A stretch of 7,608 nucleotides of DNA. It comes from Pseudofrankia asymbiotica. GTDB lineage: Bacteria > Actinomycetota > Actinomycetes > Frankiales > Frankiaceae. Under the pieces are notes generated by a model. It searched no databases, was not told the DNA's origin, and worked only from the letters and a program-made list of their open reading frames with translations. Shown here one piece after another: positions 1 to 5,748 of this stretch. Where the stretch lies: assembly GCF_001983105.1 (NCBI RefSeq), contig NZ_MOMC01000109.1:10611-18218 (forward strand), in the 5' to 3' direction. Position 1 is the stretch's first letter; each line of letters begins with the position of its first letter. The position numbers and the translations under genes are program-made.

Positions 1-1
1 G

Positions 2-496
2 CACGACTTCCTCGGGCCCGGCGCGGCCTCGTACTACACCCTGACGGTGCAGCCGTCGGTCCTCAGTGGCAAGGAGGCGATGTTCTTTCCAGCGGACCTG
101 GACGTCCCACATTCGTGGACCTACACCGTCGACACCGCGAGAACGGCTGTGGCTGCCGGGGAGCACGAGGCGTCCTGGGGGCGCGCCTGGCATGTGCCGA
201 GCACCGTTCTCTCGGTCCGCCAGCTCACCGACCTGATCGCTCGGGCGGCCGGGACGGCGCCGGTCACCCTCGCCGCGATGACCAGGGATCAGCTCGCCGC
301 CCTGGCCGCCGCCGACAGCGTCCTGGCGGAGATTGTGGAGATGCTCTACATGATCGAGCAGCCCGCGATCCTCGACAGCGCCGAGACGCGCCGGCTGCTG
401 GGTGTCGAGGCCACTCCCATCGAGAAGGTCATCGCTGAGATCGTCGAGACGGGCGGCGCCATCGCCACGCCGACCACTCCCGCGAACGGACGCTGA
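2..496 (+). CDS. NAD-dependent epimerase/dehydratase (extended SDR), 3' part
   Basis: The reading frame is open from the first bases of the window, so the gene starts upstream; about 164 C-terminal residues are present, roughly half of a family member of 320-340 residues. The Rossmann nucleotide-binding half is outside the window. What is visible is the substrate-binding half: an HDFLGPGA segment, matching the 'R-x-x-D-F-x-G-P-G' segment after the catalytic YxxxK of extended SDRs, then PHSWTYTVDTART, the usual region where the domain returns to the cofactor fold, and GRAWHVPS before a helical C-terminal tail. Family members reduce, epimerise or dehydrate nucleotide sugars or related carbonyl compounds; the substrate cannot be told. 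A GTG at 47 is in frame but sits inside the conserved domain and is not the true start. The gene ends 101 bases before the convergent reductase gene, with a hairpin between them. Confidence 0.85.
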   Translation, partial: HDFLGPGAASYYTLTVQPSVLSGKEAMFFPADLDVPHSWTYTVDTARTAVAAGEHEASWGRAWHVPSTVLSVRQLTDLIARAAGTAPVTLAAMTRDQLAALAAADSVLAEIVEMLYMIEQPAILDSAETRRLLGVEATPIEKVIAEIVETGGAIATPTTPANGR

Positions 497-504
497 GAGG
501 CGGA

Positions 505-520
505 CCCCGCGAAGGCGGGG
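505..520. other. Small GC hairpin after the epimerase stop
   Basis: CCCCGC (505-510) and GCGGGG (515-520) pair perfectly around a GAAG loop, starting 8 bases after the stop codon. It lies just upstream of the longer hairpin at 526-554 and may help to stabilise the 3' end of the epimerase mRNA. Function is inferred only from position. Confidence 0.4.
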
Positions 521-525
521 CGGGC

Positions 526-554
526 GGGGCGGGCCGGCTCGTCCGGCCCGCCCC
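526..554. terminator. Probable bidirectional terminator hairpin
   Basis: GGGGCGGGCCGG (526-537) pairs perfectly with CCGGCCCGCCCC (543-554) around the five-base loop CTCGT. The 12-bp, almost purely GC stem sits in the 101-base gap between the converging epimerase (ends 496) and reductase (ends 598) genes. No run of T follows on either strand, so it is a tail-less terminator of the kind often found in actinomycetes. It could serve both strands. Confidence 0.65.
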
Positions 555-597
555 GGTCACGTCGGCTTCTCGGGGGCTGGGCCGGCTTCCAGTGTGG

Positions 598-1464
598 TCA
601 GAGAAGTCCTTCGAGTTGGGCGGCGACCTGGCGGTAGCGGCTGACGGGGACGAGGTGGACGCCGGTGAACGCGGCGCTGTCGCGTAGGCGGAGGATCTGT
701 TCGCAGGCGGCGTCGACTCCAGCGGCCTGGTCGCGCTCGACGCGTTCGACGAGGTCGGTGGGGATGTCGATGTCGGGGATCGTCGCGGCGAGGCGCCGGG
801 CCATCCCGGCGCTGGCGAGGACCATCACGCCCGCGTAGACAGGCCGATCGATCGGGTGGGTATCGCGCCAGCGCAGAAGGGCGTCCACCGAGTAGCTGAC
901 CTGGACGAAGACGAAGTCGGCCGCGCGCTTCCAGGCGGGCAGCGGTCGCAGGCCCGCCGCCGTGCCGACGCGGAAGGAGGGCCGGCCGGCGTAGACCGGG
1001 TCGTCGGCGACCGCGCGAACCTCCTCGATCATGGCGCGCACGGTGAGGTCACCGGTCCGGTTCCCGGCGGTGGGTTTGTCGCCCTGGACGAAGAGGAACT
1101 CCTCGACGCCGTAGGCAGCGGCGGTGAGTAGGTCGCGGCGGAACCCGAGCAGGTTGCGGTCACGGGAGTTCACGCAGGCGATACTGCGCCCGCCCATCGC
1201 TTGAACCTCATGGGCGACGGCAATGCTGGACACCGTCGCGCGCCCCAGGTGATTGTCGGGAATCAGGAAGGCGTCGGCGACGGGGGCAAGAACGCCGATC
1301 TGGTGGCGGGCGTGGGTGAGATCGGGCCGAGTCGGCGGTTCGATCTCGCAGATCAGTTCGAAGCCGTTCGTCGAGGTTCCTCGGCTCGCCCTGCCGATCT
1401 CGTTCCGGGCTACCGCCTGCTCAGTCAATGCCGCCTCCGCGTTCCCAGGGCGAGTCCGCCCCAC
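598..1464 (-). CDS. Methylenetetrahydrofolate reductase (MetF-like) family protein
   Basis: 288 residues, close to bacterial MetF (about 296). The TIM-barrel landmarks are in order: FELICEIEPP at 35-44 (strand 1 with the catalytic-Glu region), a DNHLGRATVSS segment at 70-80, EEFLFVQGDKPTAG at 121-134 (the 'GD' loop contacting flavin/folate in MetF), FRVGTAAG around 164-171, DFVFVQVSY at 183-191 and GVMVLASAGMARRLA at 212-226. The family reduces 5,10-methylene-tetrahydrofolate to the methyl form for methionine synthesis. The sequence is divergent from E. coli MetF and resembles the second, non-canonical MTHFR type of actinobacteria, so cofactor use (FAD/NADH or other) is open. The GTG start has GGGG five bases upstream; the first ~30 residues are unconserved-looking, so the true start is uncertain, but no internal ATG or GTG precedes the first strand. 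It lies 85 bases downstream of the YchJ gene on the same strand. Confidence 0.8.
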   Translation of the reverse strand: MGRTRPGNAEAALTEQAVARNEIGRASRGTSTNGFELICEIEPPTRPDLTHARHQIGVLAPVADAFLIPDNHLGRATVSSIAVAHEVQAMGGRSIACVNSRDRNLLGFRRDLLTAAAYGVEEFLFVQGDKPTAGNRTGDLTVRAMIEEVRAVADDPVYAGRPSFRVGTAAGLRPLPAWKRAADFVFVQVSYSVDALLRWRDTHPIDRPVYAGVMVLASAGMARRLAATIPDIDIPTDLVERVERDQAAGVDAACEQILRLRDSAAFTGVHLVPVSRYRQVAAQLEGLL

Positions 1465-1549
1465 CCACGCCCCAGTATCGCTGGCGACCCATGACCACCT
1501 GGTCGCTGGTCGTACTGTTTCGGTAGTCGCCGCCGCGTTCTCGTGCGGG

Positions 1550-1927
1550 TCAGACCGCGGCCACGTAGAACCAGCGACCGTCCTCCCGCACGAACCGGCT
1601 GCGCTCCGCCTGCGCCCCGTCGCGGCCGCCGGTCCGGTAGTGTGCCGCGAACTCGACCGTCCCCTCCACGTCGAAGATCCCGCCGCCGGACGTCGCCAGC
1701 ACGTCGAGACCCGTCCAGCGGCGATCGCGCGGCAGCGTCAGCCGCGCCGGCCGGCTGCTCGGGTGCCAGGTCTCCCGCAGGTAGGCGACCTCGTTCAGCA
1801 CGAAGGCGACGTACCGGGATCGCATGAGTGCGACCGCCGTCGGGGCGTTTGCCTCGCCCCGGTGGAACCGGCCACAACACTCGCCGTAGGTCAGTCCGAA
1901 TCCGCACGGACAAAGCTCACTCACCAC
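1550..1927 (-). CDS. YchJ-family (UPF0225) SEC-C motif protein
   Basis: 125 residues, a normal length for the actinobacterial family. The N-terminus carries the zinc-binding SEC-C motif, CPCG at 6-9 followed by Cys17-Cys18 (CxC-x8-CC spacing), as in the SecA tail. The rest matches the NTF2-like YchJ core: ALMRSRYVAFVLNEVAYLRETWH at about 33-55 and a C-terminal strand region ending in SRFVREDGRWFYVAA. The biochemical function of YchJ proteins is not established; zinc binding is predicted from the cysteines. Two consecutive GTG codons (1927 and 1924) can serve as start; no strong Shine-Dalgarno is seen. It stands between the AraC regulator (59-base gap) and the reductase (85-base gap), all on the minus strand, and may be co-transcribed with them. 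Confidence 0.85.
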   Translation of the reverse strand: MVSELCPCGFGLTYGECCGRFHRGEANAPTAVALMRSRYVAFVLNEVAYLRETWHPSSRPARLTLPRDRRWTGLDVLATSGGGIFDVEGTVEFAAHYRTGGRDGAQAERSRFVREDGRWFYVAAV

Positions 1928-1986
1928 CCCCGCAGTCTGACCGATGACGCACGATCATTCGGGCCTCGTTGCCCGGCGGGGCGTCG

Positions 1987-2784
1987 TCACGGCTGCGGCT
2001 GCGTCTCGCGGGCGTAACGGGCGGGCGTGACGCCGAAGGCGTCCCGGAACGCGGCGGTGAAGGCGCTCGGGTTGCTGTAGCCGCAGGCAAGGGCGACGAC
2101 GGTGACCGGCTCACCGCCGGCGAGCAGGGTCAGGCCGTAGTGCAGTCGGAGCTGGGCCCGCCACTGCGGGAACGTCATGCCGGTCTGGCGGCGGAACAGG
2201 CGGCTCAGGGTACGTTCGCTGGCCCCGACGGCGCTGCCGAGCTCGGCCAGAGGTCGCGGATCCGCGGGGTCACGGTCCAGCATCGCGGCGAGTGCGGCGA
2301 GGCGGTCGTCGCGCGGCTGGGGCAGGCACAACCGGAGCTCGGGCACCGGCCGCAGCGAACGCAGCAGAACGGCGGTCAGGTCACGGCGGTCGGCGGGCGC
2401 CAGACCGGTCTCCGAGAGCGCCCGGATGATCTCACGGAGCAGGGCGGGTACCGCGACCACGGTCGGGTCGGGGAAACCGAACGGATCGTCCGCCTCCGGG
2501 AACGCCAGGCAGTGCAGATGCGTCGGCCCGTGCGCCCGGTGCGCGTGGGCCACACCCGCCGGCAGCCACACGGCTCGCAACGGCGGCACCACCCACGAAC
2601 CGACCTCGGTCGTCACCCTCAGGACTCCGGTGCCCGGGTAGATGAGCTGATGCTCGGCGTGGTCGTGCCAGTCGATCCGTTCCCGGTCCGTCAACCGCCG
2701 TAGCTCCGGCCCGGCGAAGAAATGGCGGTCCATCGACAGAACCATACGGCTTGGCGGTGGCCCGCCGCTCATGTCGACGACCAT
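1987..2784 (-). CDS. AraC-family transcriptional regulator with N-terminal cupin (NimR-like)
   Basis: With the start chosen here the protein is about 265 residues, the usual size of NimR/YeaM-type AraC regulators. An N-terminal cupin-like sensor domain is recognisable by DWHDHAEHQLIYPGTGVLRV and VVPPLRAVWLPAGVAHAH. The C-terminal AraC DNA-binding domain has both helix-turn-helix units: LAELGSAVGASERTLSRLFR, and VTVVALACGYSNPSAFTAAF followed by the FGVTPARYAR signature. The frame is open to an upstream start at 2892, but that would overlap the well-supported small ORF on the other strand. The ATG at 2784 has GAGGGG 11 bases upstream; ATGs at 2772, 2745 and 2733 are alternatives, and 2733 would leave a more usual 93-base divergent promoter region. 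It is divergent from the Fsr-like transporter, so that operon is its likely target; the inducer is unknown. Confidence 0.88.
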   Translation of the reverse strand: MVVDMSGGPPPSRMVLSMDRHFFAGPELRRLTDRERIDWHDHAEHQLIYPGTGVLRVTTEVGSWVVPPLRAVWLPAGVAHAHRAHGPTHLHCLAFPEADDPFGFPDPTVVAVPALLREIIRALSETGLAPADRRDLTAVLLRSLRPVPELRLCLPQPRDDRLAALAAMLDRDPADPRPLAELGSAVGASERTLSRLFRRQTGMTFPQWRAQLRLHYGLTLLAGGEPVTVVALACGYSNPSAFTAAFRDAFGVTPARYARETQPQP

Positions 2785-2815
2785 GCTGGCGGTCGCCCCT
2801 CGAGGAACCGACGCC

Positions 2816-2821
2816 AGGAGG
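2816..2821 (+). promoter_or_regulatory. Ribosome binding site of the 52-residue ORF
   Basis: AGGAGG, a perfect Shine-Dalgarno core, is followed by CCGCC and the ATG at 2827. It fixes the start of the small ORF and argues against both the longer in-frame extension from 2722 and an AraC start at 2892. Confidence 0.75.
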
Positions 2822-2826
2822 CCGCC

Positions 2827-2985
2827 ATGACCGTGCCGCACCAGATCTCCGCCCCCGACGGCTGCGTTCTCGTCACGGAGGTGAGCGGGCACGGCTCGGT
2901 GGCCCTCGGCGTCGAGGACATCGAGGACATCGAGGACGACGAGGCCAAGGCGGGATCGGCCGGGGCGGCGGGAGGGCCGGCGTGA
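2827..2985 (+). CDS. Unrecognised 52-residue acidic ORF, coupled to the MFS gene
   Basis: The ORF starts at an ATG with AGGAGG five bases upstream and ends in a TGA (2983-2985) that overlaps the GTG start of the transporter as GTGA, the classic layout of translational coupling. The peptide begins MTVPHQISAPDGCVLVTEV, has a single Cys (residue 13), an acidic middle VEDIEDIEDDE (29-39) produced by a 9-bp tandem repeat, and a small-residue tail of Gly, Ala, Ser and Pro. No signal peptide or membrane helix is visible. I do not recognise the family. It could be a leader that controls translation of the exporter, a small accessory protein of the transporter, or, less likely, a secreted or modified peptide; no modifying enzyme is encoded nearby. 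Confidence 0.6.
   Translation: MTVPHQISAPDGCVLVTEVSGHGSVALGVEDIEDIEDDEAKAGSAGAAGGPA
2912..2938 (+). repeat. 9-bp tandem repeat in the small ORF (three units)
   Basis: TCGAGGACA occurs at 2912-2920 and 2921-2929, followed by TCGAGGACG at 2930-2938. The repeat is in frame and encodes the acidic V/I-E-D, I-E-D, I-E-D run. Such short in-frame repeats can change copy number without breaking the frame. Confidence 0.7.
2970..2976 (+). promoter_or_regulatory. Ribosome binding site of the MFS transporter
   Basis: GGGAGGG lies five bases before the GTG at 2982, inside the end of the small ORF. It decides the transporter start: the open frame upstream to 2751 would translate the opposite-strand and small-ORF region as Arg-rich sequence and is not credible. 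Confidence 0.65.
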
Positions 2986-4238
2986 CCGCCGTCGACGACG
3001 CGCGGGCCGCGGCGCTTACCGCTCCAGGCACGGCCTCCACCAGGCAGGAGCCAGCGGCGCCGGGGACGCCGTGGCGACGGATGCGGATGTGGGCCGCGGC
3101 CCACGCCGTGGACGATCTCTATCAGGGACTGGTGCCGGCGAGTGTTCCGTACTTCGTCCTCGACCGGGGTTACGGCTACCTCGCCGCCTCCGGGCTCACA
3201 CTGGCCGCGACGCTCGGCAGCTCGCTACCGCAGCCGCTGATCGGCCTGCTCGTCGACCGCCGGCGAGTCGGGCCGCTGGCCGCGGTCGGCGTCGTCCTCG
3301 CCGGGCTCGGCGTCGGACTCGCCGGGCTGGCGCCCGGGTACGCCCTGACCTGGTCGCTAATCCTGCTGTCCGGGACCGGCGTGGCGATGTTCCACCCCGC
3401 GGCCGGGCGGGCAGCGCGCATCGACGCGGGCGACAGCACGGCGGCGATGAGCGTCTTCGCCGCCGGCGGCAGCGTCGGGTTCTTCCTGGCGCCTGTCCTG
3501 GCCACCCCGGCGCTGGCCGGTCTGGGCCTGGCCGCCACGGCGCTGTTCATCCCGCCCGCGGTGCTCGTCGGCTTCGTGCTGCTGCGGGCCCATCGCCGGC
3601 AGGCGGCGGCCAGTTCGGTGGCGGCGGTCGGCCCGGCCGGCGGCGAGGACCGCTGGCGGCCCTTTCTCCTCCTCACCGCGGTCGAGAGCGCGCGATCCGT
3701 CCTCTTCTTCGGCGTGAACACGTTCATCGAGCTGTACTGGCTCCGCCACCTGCACACGGGTCACACCACGGCCGGCGCCGCGCTGGCCTGCTTCCTGGTC
3801 GGCGGGGTCGCCGGCACACTGGCCGGCGGGCGGATCGCCGACCGCGCCGGTGCCGTGCGGACGGTCCAGGCCGGCACCGCGCTGGCGATCCCCGCGCTGG
3901 TCGCACTGCGCGTCGCGCCCAGCCCGGGCATCGCGCTGCTGGCCGCCACCGCCGTCGGAGTGGCGATCAACATTCCGTTCTCGGTGCTCGTCAAGCTGGG
4001 CCAGGACTACCTGCCGACCCGTCCCGGAACCGCCGCCGGCGTCACCCTGGGACTCGCCGTCAGCATCGGAGGTCTCGCGGCGCCAGGTCTGGGGGCGATC
4101 GCCGACGCATGGGGGATCGCCGCGGTCTTCTGGGTCCTCTGCCTGGTCCCGGTGCCGGGTCTGCTTCTGGCCGTGTTCCTGCCCGAGATCCGGCCGACAC
4201 GACCGCAGGACGCACAGGACCGGAGGCGCGCGACCTGA
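2982..4238 (+). CDS. MFS transporter, fosmidomycin-resistance (Fsr)-like
   Basis: 418 residues from the GTG at 2982, a standard 12-helix MFS length. After a ~35-residue cytoplasmic N-terminus, helix 1 carries HAVDDLYQGLVPASVPYF (41-58), the signature 'H-x-x-D/N-D-x-Y-Q-G-L-x-P' of Fsr-type exporters. Other landmarks are SSLPQPLIGLLVDRR (80-94, MFS motif A region), MFHPAAGRAAR (136-146), the repeat of motif A as GGRIADRAG (282-290) and LGQDYLPTRPGTAAGVTLGL (339-358), also typical of Fsr. A hydrophilic loop at about 202-226 separates the two six-helix halves. Fsr proteins are proton-driven drug exporters; the substrate here is unknown. Translation is probably coupled to the preceding small ORF, and transcription is probably controlled by the divergent AraC-type protein. 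The 3' end lies seven bases from the end of a convergent pseudogene. Confidence 0.9.
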   Translation: MTAVDDARAAALTAPGTASTRQEPAAPGTPWRRMRMWAAAHAVDDLYQGLVPASVPYFVLDRGYGYLAASGLTLAATLGSSLPQPLIGLLVDRRRVGPLAAVGVVLAGLGVGLAGLAPGYALTWSLILLSGTGVAMFHPAAGRAARIDAGDSTAAMSVFAAGGSVGFFLAPVLATPALAGLGLAATALFIPPAVLVGFVLLRAHRRQAAASSVAAVGPAGGEDRWRPFLLLTAVESARSVLFFGVNTFIELYWLRHLHTGHTTAGAALACFLVGGVAGTLAGGRIADRAGAVRTVQAGTALAIPALVALRVAPSPGIALLAATAVGVAINIPFSVLVKLGQDYLPTRPGTAAGVTLGLAVSIGGLAAPGLGAIADAWGIAAVFWVLCLVPVPGLLLAVFLPEIRPTRPQDAQDRRRAT

Positions 4239-4245
4239 GCAGACT

Positions 4246-4503
4246 TCACCCGTCCATGAGACTGGCGGCCGCCGTCGCTCCGAGCTCCCAACAGGCCTCG
4301 CGCGCGGCGGCGTCCACCTCACCGACGATCGACAGCGGCTCGCGCAGGCGCTTCCACCTCAGTCCGGTCACGATGGTCTCGACCCCGCGGACCGCTCCGG
4401 TCGTGTCGCTGTTGCCGTGGATGTAGAGCGCGTACGGGCGGCCAACCGTCGCGTCGAGGCACGGGTAGTAGATCTGGTCGCAGAACTTAGCGTCGACGCC
4501 GTG
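4246..4503 (-). pseudogene. Truncated flavodoxin/NAD(P)H-dependent FMN-reductase-like gene, 3' fragment
   Basis: On the minus strand, 85 codons are open up to the stop at 4246-4248 and closely resemble the C-terminal half of small flavodoxin-fold oxidoreductases: IYYPCLDATVGRPYALYIHG, then SDTTGAVRGVETIVTGLRW, and a final ACWELGATAAASLM helix. In intact family members (about 150-200 residues) an N-terminal half with the FMN phosphate loop and a 'G-x-P-x-Y' segment comes before this. Here an in-frame TAA (4504-4506) immediately precedes it, no ATG or GTG is available before the middle of the fragment, and neither other minus frame of 4501-4620 encodes a recognisable first half. The flavin-binding half is therefore lost, and the product would not be functional. 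The break lies near 4490-4505. It converges on the MFS gene. Confidence 0.75.
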
Positions 4504-4745
4504 TTAACGGCCGGACCACCCCACCTCGGGGCGCTCGAATCCTGGTCCGCCCCGCGCCGGTACGGACCGCCGGGGCGACCCGCCGCCCACCGAGCCGCGC
4601 CTCGGGTTCATCAGTGCGTACGACCGCCGCCAGCAAAGCGGCGGCGAGAGACGCTACGTAGCCCTATTGTTACCTTCACGGGATAACCCGGGCCAACCGT
4701 CGAACACCAAAAGATAGCACAAAACTGGATCATGGAGCCAAGGTC
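4504..4745. other. Gene-free stretch between the pseudogene and the membrane-protein gene
   Basis: About 240 bases with no credible gene. Its left edge is the break point of the flavodoxin remnant. It contains a 7-bp hairpin (CCGCCGC 4624-4630, GCGGCGG 4638-4644, loop CAGCAAA) and a small inverted repeat CGGG-ATAA-CCCG at 4679-4690. The last 90 bases are noticeably richer in A and T than the surroundings, as expected for a promoter of the gene at 4746; TATTGT (4664-4669) is a possible -10 box but no matching -35 was found. No mobile-element ends were recognised. Confidence 0.5.
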
Positions 4746-5582
4746 GTGAGTAGGCACCGGACGTGGCTTGTCCCCCTCGTTCTCATGCTCGTCTCCACCG
4801 CAGTGCTGATCGGGACCTCTACCGACCAGCACGGCGCGACTCTCGTGGTTTTCGCGATCATCGGCTGGATCGCGGCCGCCGCATTCCTGGTCGGACTCAT
4901 CCTCGCCGTGCGCAACGGTGTGCGCGCCTGGTGGCGCCACCGGCGCAAGGTCCGCGCCCATGCGGCGGCCTTGCTAGCCGAGCGGGACGCGCGGGCGGCG
5001 GCGGAGGTCGAACGTAGTTGGCACGGCGCCTGCGAGCTCTTGAGCCATCTCGCCGCCGGCCGGCAGCTACCGCCGCTCACGGTGTGGGGTCTCGTCCTGC
5101 ATCCCGGCGAACAGGCATACCTCTCTTTCGCCGCAGGCTATTCGCGCTACTACTCCGGTGACGGCACCTACACACATGTCGACGGCCTCTTCCTGGGAAG
5201 TCTGCCGTTTATGGCTGCCGGCTACGCATTCACGGCGATGGGTAATAATGCCCGCCGCAGCGCGGCCGCCGCGGAGGCGGCCTACCGGTGGCGGGAGCAC
5301 CAGCGAACCCAGGTCGTGCTCACCAGCGAGCGCGTCGTCTGCAACGCGAACGGTCGATGGCTTAGCTTCTACTTCAGCGGGGTGACCGCCTTCTATCCGG
5401 AGCCGATGAACTGGTCCGTCGTCTTCGAGTTCGGCGACGCCGTGCCGCTGCGGCTCGTGGGTGAAAGCGGCGCGGCGATCGCCACCTACGCGGCTTGGGC
5501 GCTGCACGGCCGGGACGGGCTGCACGAGCACCCCGCCCTGGAGCCTCTTCGGGCGGCGGTCCGGAACGCGGCCCGTCGGTAG
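4746..5582 (+). CDS. Two-helix membrane protein with probable PH/GRAM-like C-terminal domain
   Basis: 278 residues from a GTG with GGAG eight bases upstream. Two hydrophobic helices (about 7-23 and 33-55) are followed by a strongly basic stretch (RNGVRAWWRHRRKVR, 56-70) and an Ala/Glu/Arg-rich helix to about 90, a pattern placing the C-terminus in the cytoplasm. The C-terminal part has LVLHPGEQAYLSF (117-129), a Tyr-rich strand region, and then VVLTSERVVCNANGRWLSFY (190-209) and WSVVFEFGDAVPLRLVGE (223-240), the strand pattern of bacterial PH/GRAM-like domains ('LTspRvv' then 'v.l.f.dg.pl.l.G'). The domain assignment is an inference from the pattern, not a firm match. No enzymatic motif is seen. 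It lies 166 bases upstream of the kinase gene on the same strand; a shared function is possible but unproven. Confidence 0.75.
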   Translation: MSRHRTWLVPLVLMLVSTAVLIGTSTDQHGATLVVFAIIGWIAAAAFLVGLILAVRNGVRAWWRHRRKVRAHAAALLAERDARAAAEVERSWHGACELLSHLAAGRQLPPLTVWGLVLHPGEQAYLSFAAGYSRYYSGDGTYTHVDGLFLGSLPFMAAGYAFTAMGNNARRSAAAAEAAYRWREHQRTQVVLTSERVVCNANGRWLSFYFSGVTAFYPEPMNWSVVFEFGDAVPLRLVGESGAAIATYAAWALHGRDGLHEHPALEPLRAAVRNAARR

Positions 5583-5748
5583 CTACGCCCCGCCGCCGAG
5601 GGGGCACCCTGACGCCGCTCCCGAGTCAGGACGTTCCCACGTCGGGTGCGCTGCGTGGCAAGGCCGATACCGCCAGAGGTCGGCTGTGAGATCATGACGG
5701 GGTACGCGGCTCGGCGGGAAGGCAGACGCTCGACGGGGGGCGGGGGAC
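5583..5748. other. Intergenic region before the kinase gene
   Basis: 166 bases without a credible gene. No strong terminator is seen after the membrane-protein gene; the best inverted repeat is GCCGA...TCGGC around 5660-5690, which is weak. The kinase GTG at 5749 has G-rich runs upstream (5735-5740 and 5742-5746), the first at eight-base spacing, which can serve as ribosome binding site. Confidence 0.4.

Noticed and set aside
1425..1913. Minus-strand frame of 162 codons overlapping the YchJ gene
   Set aside because: It is an Arg/Gly-rich shifted frame; the SEC-C and YchJ motifs are in the other frame.
2722..2826. Longer start for the 52-residue ORF at 2722
   Set aside because: The AGGAGG at 2816-2821 clearly serves the ATG at 2827, and the extension overlaps the AraC gene.
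2785..2892. Longer AraC-regulator start at 2892
   Set aside because: The extra 36 residues look non-conserved and would overlap the small ORF and its perfect ribosome binding site on the other strand.
3071..4426. Long plus-strand open frame overlapping the MFS gene
   Set aside because: It is almost wholly Arg/Gly/Pro/Ala and is the shifted frame of the transporter.
4525..4560. tRNA-like T-loop motif (CTCGAATCC) near the break of the flavodoxin remnant
   Set aside because: The flanking bases do not form the five-pair T stem and no anticodon or D arm is found upstream, so it is not a tRNA or a convincing attachment-site remnant.
4732..4749. Five-codon leader frame (MEPRS) overlapping the start at 4746
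   Set aside because: It has no ribosome binding site of its own and is short enough to be chance; its GGAG is the ribosome binding site of the downstream gene.
4611..4961. Minus-strand open frame across the start of the membrane-protein gene
   Set aside because: It has no recognisable domain and overlaps the better-supported gene with a ribosome binding site at 4746.
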